Positions 1 to 6,343 are shown, counted from the stretch's first letter. The stretch is 9,635 nucleotides of DNA from Haemophilus sp. (GCA_019423025.1 JAHZCD010000011.1:53948-63582), one strand, 5' to 3'. The notes: a model not told the origin generated them from the sequence alone. A program made the numbers and translations.

Positions 1-138
1 GTAATGTGGGTCGAAAATTATCGCTCACAATTAAAATTTGATATGAATTTTGACCGCACTTCCGGTTCAACACAAATTGTGACACGTTCTACGAGTACAG
101 AAATTAAGCCTTCAGGAAATAACATCGTGAATAAATAG
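1..138 (+). CDS. 3' end of an unrecognised gene (partial)
   Basis: An open frame runs from base 1 to a TAG at 136-138 and gives the last 45 residues of a protein whose start lies outside the window. The tail is polar, rich in Ser, Thr and Asn, with no membrane segment or cysteine, and ends in NNIVNK. I do not recognise the family. A perfect uptake signal sequence at 53-61 lies inside the frame and encodes part of FDRTSG. The frame is open from the window edge and is followed by an AT-rich gap and cysK, which supports it being real coding sequence. With only 45 codons visible, chance read-through cannot be fully excluded. Confidence 0.6.
   Translation, partial: VMWVENYRSQLKFDMNFDRTSGSTQIVTRSTSTEIKPSGNNIVNK
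53..61 (-). repeat. DNA uptake signal sequence (Hin type)
   Basis: ACCGCACTT on the plus strand is a perfect complement of the 9-bp Hin core AAGTGCGGT. It lies inside the partial upstream gene. These repeats are recognised by the natural transformation machinery of Haemophilus and relatives. Confidence 0.9.
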
Positions 139-142
139 CATT

Positions 143-176
143 TAGTTATAAAATATAGCTATTAACTATTTTTTTT
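143..176 (+). terminator. Weak AT-rich hairpin plus T run, possible terminator of the upstream gene
   Basis: TAGTTA (143-148) and TAACTA (163-168) are complementary and are followed directly by eight T residues (169-176). The stem has only one G-C pair and a 14-nt loop, so termination would be weak. The same TAGTTATAA (143-151) can pair instead with TTATAACTA at 192-200 over nine bases, which could be an alternative fold or a protein-binding inverted repeat in the cysK upstream region. Confidence 0.3.
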
Positions 177-238
177 ATATAAAAACCGGTGTTATAACTA
201 CTGCATCAACTCATTCCAAAATATAAAAGGACAGTAAA

Positions 239-1189
239 ATGACAATTTATGCAGATAACTCATACTCAATCGGTAATACTCCATTAGTTCGTTTAAAACA
301 CTTCGGACACAATGGTAACGTTGTCGTAAAAATTGAAGGTCGCAACCCAAGCTTTAGCGTGAAATGCCGTATTGGTGCCAATATGATTTGGCAAGCAGAA
401 AAAGACGGCATTTTAACAGCGGGTAAAGAAATTGTAGATGCAACCAGCGGTAACACCGGTATTGCTTTAGCTTATGTAGCAGCAGCGCGCGGTTACAAAA
501 TCACCTTAACCATGCCTGAAACCATGAGTCTTGAACGTAAACGTTTATTACGTGGTTTAGGCGTGAATCTTGTGCTCACTGAAGGCTCAAAAGGGATGAA
601 AGGTGCGATTGCCAAAGCTGAAGAAATTGTGGCGTCTAACCCAAATCATTATGTGATGCTAAAACAATTTGAAAACCCGGCTAACCCGGACATTCACCGT
701 CAAACTACTGGTGAAGAAATCTGGAAAGATACTGAAGGTAAAGTTGATGTCGTAGTTGCCGGTGTGGGTACCGGTGGTACAATTACCGGTATTTCTCGTG
801 CAATCAAATTAGATCACGGTAAAAAAATTACCTCTGTGGCGGTTGAACCAACAGAATCACCTGTTATTAGCCAAACCCTTGCAGGTCAAGAAGTGAAACC
901 AGGTCCACACAAAATTCAAGGTATCGGTGCCGGCTTCATTCCGAAAAACTTAGATTTATCATTAATTGATCGCGTGGAAACTGTAGATAGCGATACGGCA
1001 ATTGCTACCGCTCGTCGCTTAATGGCTGAAGAAGGTATTCTTGCGGGTATTTCTTCAGGTGCTGCAGTGGCAGCGGCTGACCGCTTAGCAAAACTACCTG
1101 AATTCCAAGATAAATTAATCGTTGCAATCCTACCTTCTGCATCAGAACGTTATTTAAGTACAGCATTATTCGAAGGTATTGAAGCTTAA
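239..1189 (+). CDS. cysK: Cysteine synthase A (O-acetylserine sulfhydrylase A)
   Basis: This 316-aa PLP enzyme catalyses O-acetyl-L-serine + sulfide to L-cysteine + acetate, the last step of sulfur assimilation, in the cytoplasm. The length is normal for CysK. The PLP Schiff-base lysine is Lys42 in SVKCR. The substrate-binding loop TSGNTG is at 69-74, the PLP phosphate loop GTGGT at 177-181, GIGAG at 228-232, and Ser272 in the ISSGAA segment faces the pyridine nitrogen. In the family the C-terminal part docks serine acetyltransferase (CysE) by its C-terminal isoleucine. The start is supported by AAAGGA about 8 nt upstream of ATG. The gene is followed by its own terminator. The sequence reads as nearly identical to the structurally studied H. 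influenzae CysK, so CysM or cystathionine synthase is unlikely. Confidence 0.97.
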   Translation: MTIYADNSYSIGNTPLVRLKHFGHNGNVVVKIEGRNPSFSVKCRIGANMIWQAEKDGILTAGKEIVDATSGNTGIALAYVAAARGYKITLTMPETMSLERKRLLRGLGVNLVLTEGSKGMKGAIAKAEEIVASNPNHYVMLKQFENPANPDIHRQTTGEEIWKDTEGKVDVVVAGVGTGGTITGISRAIKLDHGKKITSVAVEPTESPVISQTLAGQEVKPGPHKIQGIGAGFIPKNLDLSLIDRVETVDSDTAIATARRLMAEEGILAGISSGAAVAAADRLAKLPEFQDKLIVAILPSASERYLSTALFEGIEA

Positions 1190-1214
1190 TCTATTGATTG
1201 AATTCATTTTATCT

Positions 1215-1240
1215 AAGGTCTGTTTTTACAGACCTTTTTT
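1215..1240 (+). terminator. Rho-independent terminator of cysK
   Basis: A nine-base stem AAGGTCTGT (1215-1223) pairs perfectly with ACAGACCTT (1228-1236) across a four-base TTTT loop and runs into a T tract to 1240. It lies 25 bp after the cysK stop and should separate cysK from the downstream importer genes. Confidence 0.92.
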
Positions 1241-1326
1241 GTTTATTAATTAAACAAATTTTATTTGATATAACTAAAGGAAATAATTCATAAATAAATA
1301 ATACTTTTCTTTTCTTTTTCGCTTCT

Positions 1327-1332
1327 TATAAT
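1327..1332 (+). promoter_or_regulatory. Candidate -10 box of the amino-acid importer operon
   Basis: A perfect TATAAT lies 39 bp before the first importer gene, in an AT-rich leader after the cysK terminator. The matching -35 region (about 1305-1310, TTTTCT) is poor. A start about 7 bp downstream would give a leader of roughly 33 nt that includes the ribosome binding site AAGGAA. Confidence 0.4.
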
Positions 1333-1371
1333 TTATTTCACTTTCGTTATTTATCTAAAAAAGGAACACTT

Positions 1372-2145
1372 ATGAAAAAATCATTTTTTAGTACCGCACT
1401 TTTAGCGGCAGGATTAGCCCTTTCTACTTTTGCTAACGCCGGTGAAATTGCTGATCGCGTTGAACAAACTAAAACCTTATTAGTCGGTACTGAGGGTACT
1501 TACGCACCATTTACTTTCCACGATAAAGATGGCAAGTTAACCGGTTTCGATGTAGAAATTATCGAAAAAGTTGCACAAAAATTAGGCTGGAAAGTTGAAT
1601 TTAAAGAAACCGCTTGGGATGGCATGTATGCAGGTTTGAACGCAAAACGCTTTGATGTTATTGCGAACCAAACCAATCCAAGCCCAGAACGTTTAAAAAA
1701 ATATGATTACAGTGCACCTTACAACTACTCTGCTGGCGTAATCGTGACGAAAGCCGATAACGATAGCATTAAATCATTCCCTGATTTAAAAGGTAAAAAA
1801 TCTGCACAATCTGCAACCAGTAACTGGAGCAAAGACGCACGTGATAATGGTGCAATTATCGTGACTGTAGATAGCTTGGCTCAAAACCTTGAGGCGGTAA
1901 AACAAGGTCGTGTTGATGCAACAGTAAACGATAAGCTTGCAGTATTAGATTACTTCAAAAAACAACCTAATGCAGGCTTAAAAATTGCTGTAGAAAGTGA
2001 TAAAAAAATCCCAACCGGTTTTGCTTTCTTGAAAGGTGAAGAACCGCTTATTGCAAAAGTGAACCAAGCACTTGAAGAACTACGCAAAGACGGAACGTTA
2101 AAACAACTTTCAATCAAATGGTTTGGCGATGACATTACTCAATAA
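1372..2145 (+). CDS. Amino-acid ABC transporter periplasmic binding protein (cystine/polar amino acid type)
   Basis: This 257-aa solute-binding protein of family 3 (SBP_bac_3) captures an amino acid in the periplasm and delivers it to the permease encoded next. Residues 1-23 form a signal peptide: basic MKK, a hydrophobic core, and an ANA|GE cleavage site. There is no lipobox cysteine, so it should be soluble. The family signature GFDVE is at 58-62. Arg107 in PSPERLKKYDYS is at the position that usually binds the ligand carboxylate. The overall pattern (GTEGTYAPF, WDGMYAGL, KWFGDD near the C-terminus) is closest to cystine-binding proteins such as E. coli FliY/TcyJ, and it resembles what I recall of H. 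influenzae HI1080. Cystine or cysteine is my inference, helped by cysK next door; another polar amino acid is possible. AAGGAA lies 8-9 nt before ATG. Confidence 0.9.
   Translation: MKKSFFSTALLAAGLALSTFANAGEIADRVEQTKTLLVGTEGTYAPFTFHDKDGKLTGFDVEIIEKVAQKLGWKVEFKETAWDGMYAGLNAKRFDVIANQTNPSPERLKKYDYSAPYNYSAGVIVTKADNDSIKSFPDLKGKKSAQSATSNWSKDARDNGAIIVTVDSLAQNLEAVKQGRVDATVNDKLAVLDYFKKQPNAGLKIAVESDKKIPTGFAFLKGEEPLIAKVNQALEELRKDGTLKQLSIKWFGDDITQ
1393..1401 (-). repeat. DNA uptake signal sequence within the signal-peptide region
   Basis: ACCGCACTT is a perfect complement of the Hin uptake core. It encodes part of STALLA in the signal peptide of the binding protein, where small and hydrophobic residues are tolerated. 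Confidence 0.9.
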
Positions 2146-2845
2146 TTGGTTAGCCAGCCTTCCATTTATGACCGCAGAACGAGCTGATTATGTAATCAGC
2201 TCGTTTTGGCCTATGATGGAAGGGGCAATTTTATATACGATCCCCCTTGCGGTCATTTCCTTCTTTTGCGGTTTATTCATTGCGGTTATCGTGGCTGTGA
2301 TTTGCACATTGCCATATCCCAATTTAATGACCAAAATTCTGCAAGGCATTTGCCGCACCTATATTTCAATTATTCGCGGCACGCCAATGTTGGTGCAGAT
2401 CTTCATTATCTTCTACGGTTTACCTGAAGTTGGCATCAAACTTGAGCCTTTCCCAACCGCAATTATTGCGTTCTCCATTAATATTGGTGCTTATGCAGCA
2501 GAAACGGTGAGGGCCTCCATTCTTGCGATTCCTAAAGGTCAATGGGAAGCCTCTTATGCGATAGGCATGAATTACACACAAGCGTTCATGCGTACCATTA
2601 TGCCGCAAGCGTTACGTATTTCCGTCCCTTCGCTATCAAACACCTTCATTAGCACAGTGAAAGATACGTCTCTCGCTTCGCTCGTTTGGATTGCGGAATT
2701 ATTTCGTGTGGCACAAAACATCACGGCTGAAAACTATGAGTTTATTTTAATTTACAGCGAAGCGGCTCTCATTTATTGGGTATTCTGTTTTGTGCTGTCA
2801 ATGGGGCAAACCCGCTTAGAAAAACGCCTTTCTCGCCATTTATAA
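2129..2845 (+). CDS. Amino-acid ABC transporter permease (His/Glu/Gln/Arg/opine family)
   Basis: This 238-aa inner-membrane permease forms the translocation channel of the importer, probably as a homodimer because no second permease gene is present. Hydrophobic segments lie at about 33-60, 78-99, 110-125 and in the C-terminal third. The conserved RGTPMLVQ is at 83-90. The EAA loop that contacts the ATPase runs from Glu140 to about Ala161, with the expected G and the MPQA ending. I chose ATG at 2129, which overlaps the 3' end of the binding-protein gene by 17 bp and suggests translational coupling. A TTG at 2123 in the same frame would add two residues, and no strong Shine-Dalgarno separates the two. 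It resembles cystine permeases of the TcyL/YecS type and H. influenzae HI1079. Confidence 0.9.
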   Translation: MTLLNNWLASLPFMTAERADYVISSFWPMMEGAILYTIPLAVISFFCGLFIAVIVAVICTLPYPNLMTKILQGICRTYISIIRGTPMLVQIFIIFYGLPEVGIKLEPFPTAIIAFSINIGAYAAETVRASILAIPKGQWEASYAIGMNYTQAFMRTIMPQALRISVPSLSNTFISTVKDTSLASLVWIAELFRVAQNITAENYEFILIYSEAALIYWVFCFVLSMGQTRLEKRLSRHL

Positions 2846-2854
2846 GGACTGGTT

Positions 2855-3625
2855 ATGTTAAAAGTCACGAATATTCAGAAAAGTTTTAATGGCCACCATG
2901 TATTAAAAGGCATTGATTTTGAAATTAATAAAGGTGAAGTGGTTGCCATTCTGGGTCCATCAGGTTCAGGCAAAACGACTTTTTTACGCTGTTTAAATTT
3001 GCTCGAACGCCCAGAAAAAGGTGTATTAGCATTTACTGATGGAAGCTTAACTATTGATTTCAGCAAGAAGATCAGCAAATCCGATGAACTAAAATTGCGT
3101 CGTCGTTCTTCAATGGTATTCCAACAATACAATCTATTTCCCCATCGCACAGCACTTGAAAATGTGATGGAAGGCATGGTCGTTGTGCAAAAACAAGCGA
3201 AAGAGATTGCGCGTGAAAAAGCCTTAGCATTATTGGAAAAAGTTGGTTTAAAAGCGAAAGCGGATTTATATCCCTCTCAACTTTCTGGTGGTCAACAGCA
3301 ACGTGTCGGGATCGCCCGAGCCTTAGCGGTTAAACCCGATATTATCTTGTTAGATGAGCCTACTTCCGCTCTTGACCCTGAACTCGTCGGTGAAGTGTTA
3401 CAAGCGCTCAAAATGCTCGCGCAAGAAGGTTGGACAATGATTATCGTCACCCATGAATTGAATTTTGCCAAAGATGTGGCAGATCGCGTGATTCTCATGG
3501 AAAATGGTCAGGTCGTTGAACAAAATACCGCGGCTGAATTCTTCAGTCATCCACAGCAAGAACGCACCAAACAATTCTTATTGCAAGCTAAAATGCCAAT
3601 GGTATTCGAAGATTATTGTATTTAA
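2855..3625 (+). CDS. Amino-acid ABC transporter ATP-binding protein
   Basis: This 256-aa cytoplasmic ATPase powers the importer. All ABC motifs are present in order: Walker A GPSGSGKT (34-41), Q-loop around Gln90-Gln91 (VFQQYNLFPH), signature LSGGQQQR (143-150), Walker B IILLDEP (163-169), D-loop SALD (171-174) and switch His200. The insertion between Walker A and the Q-loop (about 58-80) and the overall pattern match the polar amino-acid ATPase group (GlnQ/HisP/TcyN). The ATG lies 9 bp after the permease stop with AAGGA in the gap, so all three importer genes form one operon. It is followed by a bidirectional terminator. The substrate cannot be read from the ATPase itself. Confidence 0.94.
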   Translation: MLKVTNIQKSFNGHHVLKGIDFEINKGEVVAILGPSGSGKTTFLRCLNLLERPEKGVLAFTDGSLTIDFSKKISKSDELKLRRRSSMVFQQYNLFPHRTALENVMEGMVVVQKQAKEIAREKALALLEKVGLKAKADLYPSQLSGGQQQRVGIARALAVKPDIILLDEPTSALDPELVGEVLQALKMLAQEGWTMIIVTHELNFAKDVADRVILMENGQVVEQNTAAEFFSHPQQERTKQFLLQAKMPMVFEDYCI

Positions 3626-3643
3626 TCAAACCTCTAAATATAA

Positions 3644-3684
3644 AAAGAGCGGTCAAAAAACATCATGAATTTTGACCGCTCTTT
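3644..3684. terminator. Bidirectional terminator between the importer operon and glpF
   Basis: A perfect 15-base inverted repeat, AAAGAGCGGTCAAAA at 3644-3658 against its complement at 3670-3684, has an 11-base loop. A-rich and T-rich flanks let it act on both strands, as expected between convergent genes. Each arm contains AAGAGCGGT, one base away from the Hin uptake core AAGTGCGGT. Confidence 0.9.
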
Positions 3685-3697
3685 CTATTTGAATAAA

Positions 3698-4441
3698 TTA
3701 CATAATTGCGTTGTAGAATACTGCTGCTAAAGCCGCCCCGATAAATGGACCGACAACCGGCACCCAACTGTATCCCCAGTCAGCTTTAGTTTTTAATGTA
3801 CCACCCAGGAAAAGACCTAAGGTTAAACGCGGACCAAGATCTCGAGCAGGGTTGATCGCATAACCGGTTGTTCCACCTAAGCTCAAACCAATTGCCCAAA
3901 CTAAAATCGCTACTGGTAATGCCCCGATAGAGCCTAAACCAATTGGTGTGCTTTCTGCTGTGCCAGGTAAAGTGATATTTGCCCCCGCAAGGTAGAAAAT
4001 CACGAAAACAAGCACGAAGGTACCCACAATTTCGTTCACTAAGTTGATTGGATAGTTACGAATAGCAGGTTCGGTACAGAAACAAGCGCGTTTTAAACCC
4101 TCTTCTTCGGTGGCTGCAAAGTGATCTTTATACATAATGTAAACCAACAACGCACCTACCATGCCCCCCACCACTTGTGCCGCAATATAGCCAGGGACCA
4201 GTTCCCAAGCAAATGCCCCTTTCATTGCCACGCCAAGTGTTACCGCTGGATTTAAGTGCGCCCCACTGTAAGGGCCTGTCACAACAACGGCCACATACAC
4301 TGCAAATGCCCACGCGGTAGTAATCACAATCCAACCAGAACTTTGCCCTTTCGTTTTATTTAAACATACGTTGGCCACCACACCGTTACCTAACAGGATT
4401 AAAAGTGCTGTGCCAAAAAATTCTGCAAAATAGGCATTCAT
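3698..4441 (-). CDS. glpF: MIP family glycerol facilitator (aquaglyceroporin)
   Basis: This 247-aa inner-membrane channel should pass glycerol, and perhaps water or other small polyols, by facilitated diffusion; GlpK, encoded divergently, then traps it. The two half-helix motifs are present: HLNPAVT (NPA at 64-66) and NPARDLGPR (197-205). The Asp after NPAR is the hallmark of glycerol channels rather than strict water channels. By alignment with E. coli GlpF the selectivity filter is Trp44, Gly185, Tyr194 and Arg200, with Tyr where E. coli has Phe200. About six hydrophobic segments are visible. The protein is shorter than E. coli GlpF (281 aa), and its N-terminal part does not look like the H. 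influenzae GlpF I recall, so it may be a different lineage. GGAG lies 8 nt before ATG. Confidence 0.88.
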   Translation of the reverse strand: MNAYFAEFFGTALLILLGNGVVANVCLNKTKGQSSGWIVITTAWAFAVYVAVVVTGPYSGAHLNPAVTLGVAMKGAFAWELVPGYIAAQVVGGMVGALLVYIMYKDHFAATEEEGLKRACFCTEPAIRNYPINLVNEIVGTFVLVFVIFYLAGANITLPGTAESTPIGLGSIGALPVAILVWAIGLSLGGTTGYAINPARDLGPRLTLGLFLGGTLKTKADWGYSWVPVVGPFIGAALAAVFYNAIM

Positions 4442-4551
4442 AAGAGAATCTCCAAATAATGATTAACTTAATGATTTCATTGAAGAAATCTTGCTTTGCA
4501 ATTTGTTTCGTTGTTTGATCAAATATTGAGATACTCAAAGTGAGTGGCTTC

Positions 4552-4579
4552 ATTATCTAGTTTTAACCAATTAATTCAA
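4552..4579 (-). promoter_or_regulatory. Candidate sigma-70 promoter of glpF
   Basis: On the minus strand, TTGAAT (complement of 4574-4579) and GATAAT (complement of 4552-4557) are separated by 16 bp. They match the -35 and -10 consensus at four and five of six bases. Transcription would begin near 4545, which places the palindromes at 4514-4538 just downstream, where a repressor could act. Confidence 0.4.
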
Positions 4580-4671
4580 TAGATAAAACCGATCTATTTT
4601 CTAGAAATGAGACAATGATCACGTTATTTTGTGCGTTAATACGAGTATCCATATTTTTTAAGGGGAAAATC

Positions 4672-4687
4672 TGTGATAGCAATCACA
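4672..4687. promoter_or_regulatory. CRP (cAMP receptor protein) binding site
   Basis: TGTGATAGCAATCACA has both perfect half-sites, TGTGA and TCACA, with the canonical 6-bp spacer. Its centre is 134 bp before the glpK ATG. A weak -10 candidate, TAGATT at 4712-4717, would put the site near -44, close to a class II position. Activation of glpK, and perhaps glpF on the other side, is inferred from the position. Confidence 0.8.
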
Positions 4688-4731
4688 AAACCCAACATTG
4701 CTTATTCCAATTAGATTCGAATTCAATTAAG

Positions 4732-4773
4732 TTAAGCTCGCAATTTGTTCGTTTAAGCTCAAAATTTCTTCAT
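4732..4773 (+). repeat. 21-bp imperfect tandem repeat upstream of glpK
   Basis: Two adjacent 21-bp units, 4732-4752 and 4753-4773, agree at 17 of 21 positions. Each starts with TTAAGCTC and continues with AATTT and TTC at the same offsets. The period equals two helical turns, so bound proteins would sit on the same DNA face. The first unit contains TGTTCGTT, which fits the E. coli GlpR half-site pattern TKYTCGWW. Role as an operator is inferred. Confidence 0.6.
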
Positions 4774-4783
4774 TCATTTAATG

Positions 4784-4800
4784 AGAGTGCCGAGCACTCT
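4784..4800 (+). promoter_or_regulatory. Hairpin abutting the glpK ribosome binding site
   Basis: AGAGTGC (4784-4790) pairs perfectly with GCACTCT (4794-4800) across a CGA loop. The Shine-Dalgarno AAGGA begins at 4801, the very next base, and the ATG follows at 4814. No T run follows, so it is not a terminator. It could affect ribosome access or leader stability. Confidence 0.55.
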
Positions 4801-4813
4801 AAGGAATAGAACC

Positions 4814-6325
4814 ATGACAGACAAAAAATACATCATCGCTTTGGACCAAGGTACCACAAGCTCTCGTGCAGTATTATTAGATCACAATGCGAATGTTGTC
4901 GAAATCGCCCAACGTGAATTTACACAAATTTATCCACGCACAGGCTGGGTGGAACATAATCCAATGGAAATTTGGGCAACACAAAGTTCAACATTAAACG
5001 AAGTGGTTGCAAAAGCAGGCATTACCTCAGATGAAATTGCAGCAATTGGTATTACTAACCAACGTGAAACCACCATTGTGTGGGAAAAAGCAACCGGCAC
5101 ACCGGTTTATAATGCGATTGTGTGGCAATGTCGTCGTACCGCAGATATTACAGACAAACTTAAAGCGGATGGTCACGAAGAATATATCCGCAACACCACA
5201 GGGTTAGTGGTGGACCCATACTTCTCCGGTACAAAAGTGAAATGGATTTTAGACAATGTAGAAGGTGCTCGTGAAAAAGCGGAACGCGGTGAGCTTCTAT
5301 TTGGTACCGTAGATACCTGGCTTGTATGGAAATTAACCCAAGGCCGTGTTCACGTAACGGATTACACTAACGCATCCCGTACCATGTTATTTAACATCCA
5401 TACGAAAAAATGGGATGACAAAATGTTGGAATTATTAAATATTCCACGCTCTATGTTGCCTGAAGTGCGTAATTCTTCCGAAGTGTATGGCCAAACCAAC
5501 ATCGGGGGTAAAGGCGGTGTACGTATTCCAGTTGCAGGTATCGCGGGCGACCAACAAGCGGCACTTTACGGTCATCTATGCACACGCGCAGGCCAAGCAA
5601 AAAATACCTATGGTACAGGCTGCTTTATGTTGCTTCACACCGGTGATAAAGCCATTACCTCTAAAAATGGCCTATTAACCACCATCGCGTGTAACGCCAA
5701 AGGTGAACCTGAATACGCGCTTGAAGGTTCGGTATTTATCGCTGGTGCTTCAATCCAATGGTTACGTGATGAACTCAAAATCGTACATGACAGCCATGAC
5801 TCCGAATACTTCGCACAAAAAGTTCCTGACAGCAATGGCGTGTACGTTGTTCCAGCTTTCACCGGTTTAGGTGCACCTTATTGGGATCCGTATGCACGTG
5901 GTGCAATTTTCGGTCTTTCTCGTGGTTCTAACCGCAACCATATTGTACGTGCGACCCTTGAATCTATTGCTTACCAAACCCGTGACGTATTAGAAGCAAT
6001 GCAATCTGACTCTGGCCAACGCTTACAATATTTACGTGTTGATGGCGGCGCAACCAACAATAACTTCTTAATGCAATTCCAAGCGGATATTTTAGATGTG
6101 AACGTAGAACGTCCAGTCGTGAAAGAAGTAACCGCACTTGGTGCAGCTTACCTTGCAGGTCTTGCGGTTGGTTTCTGGAAAGATTTAGACGAACTTCACG
6201 ACAAAGCACGTGTAGAACGTACCTTCACACCAGATAACGATGAAGAAAAACGTGAGCGTCGTTATAAAGGTTGGAAAAAAGCCGTTAAACGCTCATTAGA
6301 ATGGGCAAAAGAAGACGCAGAATAA
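4814..6325 (+). CDS. glpK: Glycerol kinase
   Basis: This 503-aa cytoplasmic FGGY-family kinase converts glycerol and ATP to sn-glycerol 3-phosphate. The ATP-binding motif DQGTTSSR is at 11-18 and the catalytic Asp is Asp246 in GIAGDQQAAL. The fructose-1,6-bisphosphate loop GGKGGVR is at about 231-237. FGGY signatures appear as PYFSGTKVKWILD and in the GGATNNNFLMQFQADI segment. The sequence aligns with E. coli GlpK without gaps over at least the first half. The E. coli IIA-Glc contact segment is not conserved: PGIETTERN reads PDNDEEKRE here, with Lys479 at the position of the zinc-ligand Glu. The start at 4814 is supported by AAGGA 8 nt upstream; an in-frame ATG at 4781 lacks a ribosome binding site and would add 11 atypical residues. 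Confidence 0.97.
   Translation: MTDKKYIIALDQGTTSSRAVLLDHNANVVEIAQREFTQIYPRTGWVEHNPMEIWATQSSTLNEVVAKAGITSDEIAAIGITNQRETTIVWEKATGTPVYNAIVWQCRRTADITDKLKADGHEEYIRNTTGLVVDPYFSGTKVKWILDNVEGAREKAERGELLFGTVDTWLVWKLTQGRVHVTDYTNASRTMLFNIHTKKWDDKMLELLNIPRSMLPEVRNSSEVYGQTNIGGKGGVRIPVAGIAGDQQAALYGHLCTRAGQAKNTYGTGCFMLLHTGDKAITSKNGLLTTIACNAKGEPEYALEGSVFIAGASIQWLRDELKIVHDSHDSEYFAQKVPDSNGVYVVPAFTGLGAPYWDPYARGAIFGLSRGSNRNHIVRATLESIAYQTRDVLEAMQSDSGQRLQYLRVDGGATNNNFLMQFQADILDVNVERPVVKEVTALGAAYLAGLAVGFWKDLDELHDKARVERTFTPDNDEEKRERRYKGWKKAVKRSLEWAKEDAE
6131..6139 (-). repeat. DNA uptake signal sequence within glpK
   Basis: ACCGCACTT, a perfect complement of the Hin uptake core, encodes TAL in the conserved VTALGAAYLAG segment of GlpK. 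It sits in a conserved coding position with no visible change to the protein. Confidence 0.9.
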
Positions 6326-6343
6326 TCCATCTTCGCCAATAAT

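Larger units (their letters stand above)
4442..4813. promoter_or_regulatory. Divergent glpF-glpK control region
   Basis: This 372-bp AT-rich spacer holds no gene that I accept. Going from glpF to glpK it contains: the glpF ribosome binding site; a 6-bp inverted repeat GATTTC/GAAATC (4473-4490); palindromes TTTGATCAAA (4514-4523) and TTGAGATACTCAA (4526-4538); a possible glpF promoter (4552-4579); a CRP site (4672-4687); a 21-bp tandem repeat (4732-4773); and a hairpin touching the glpK Shine-Dalgarno (4784-4800). A short open frame at 4615-4809 has no ribosome binding site and looks spurious. Confidence 0.75.

Noticed and set aside
4473..4490. GATTTC/GAAATC inverted repeat in the glpF leader as a terminator or riboswitch
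   Set aside because: Six mostly A-T pairs without a T run are too weak to call, and no known riboswitch pattern is visible around it.
4615..4809. 64-aa open frame on the plus strand between glpF and glpK
   Set aside because: It has no ribosome binding site, atypical composition, and overlaps the CRP site, the tandem repeat and the hairpin, all of which explain the region better.
4781..4813. Upstream in-frame ATG for glpK
   Set aside because: It lacks a Shine-Dalgarno and would encode 11 residues not found in GlpK proteins; the ATG at 4814 has AAGGA and gives the expected MTDKKY start.
5964..6209. 81-aa antisense frame inside glpK
   Set aside because: It is a shadow of a highly conserved coding region, with no ribosome binding site or family resemblance.
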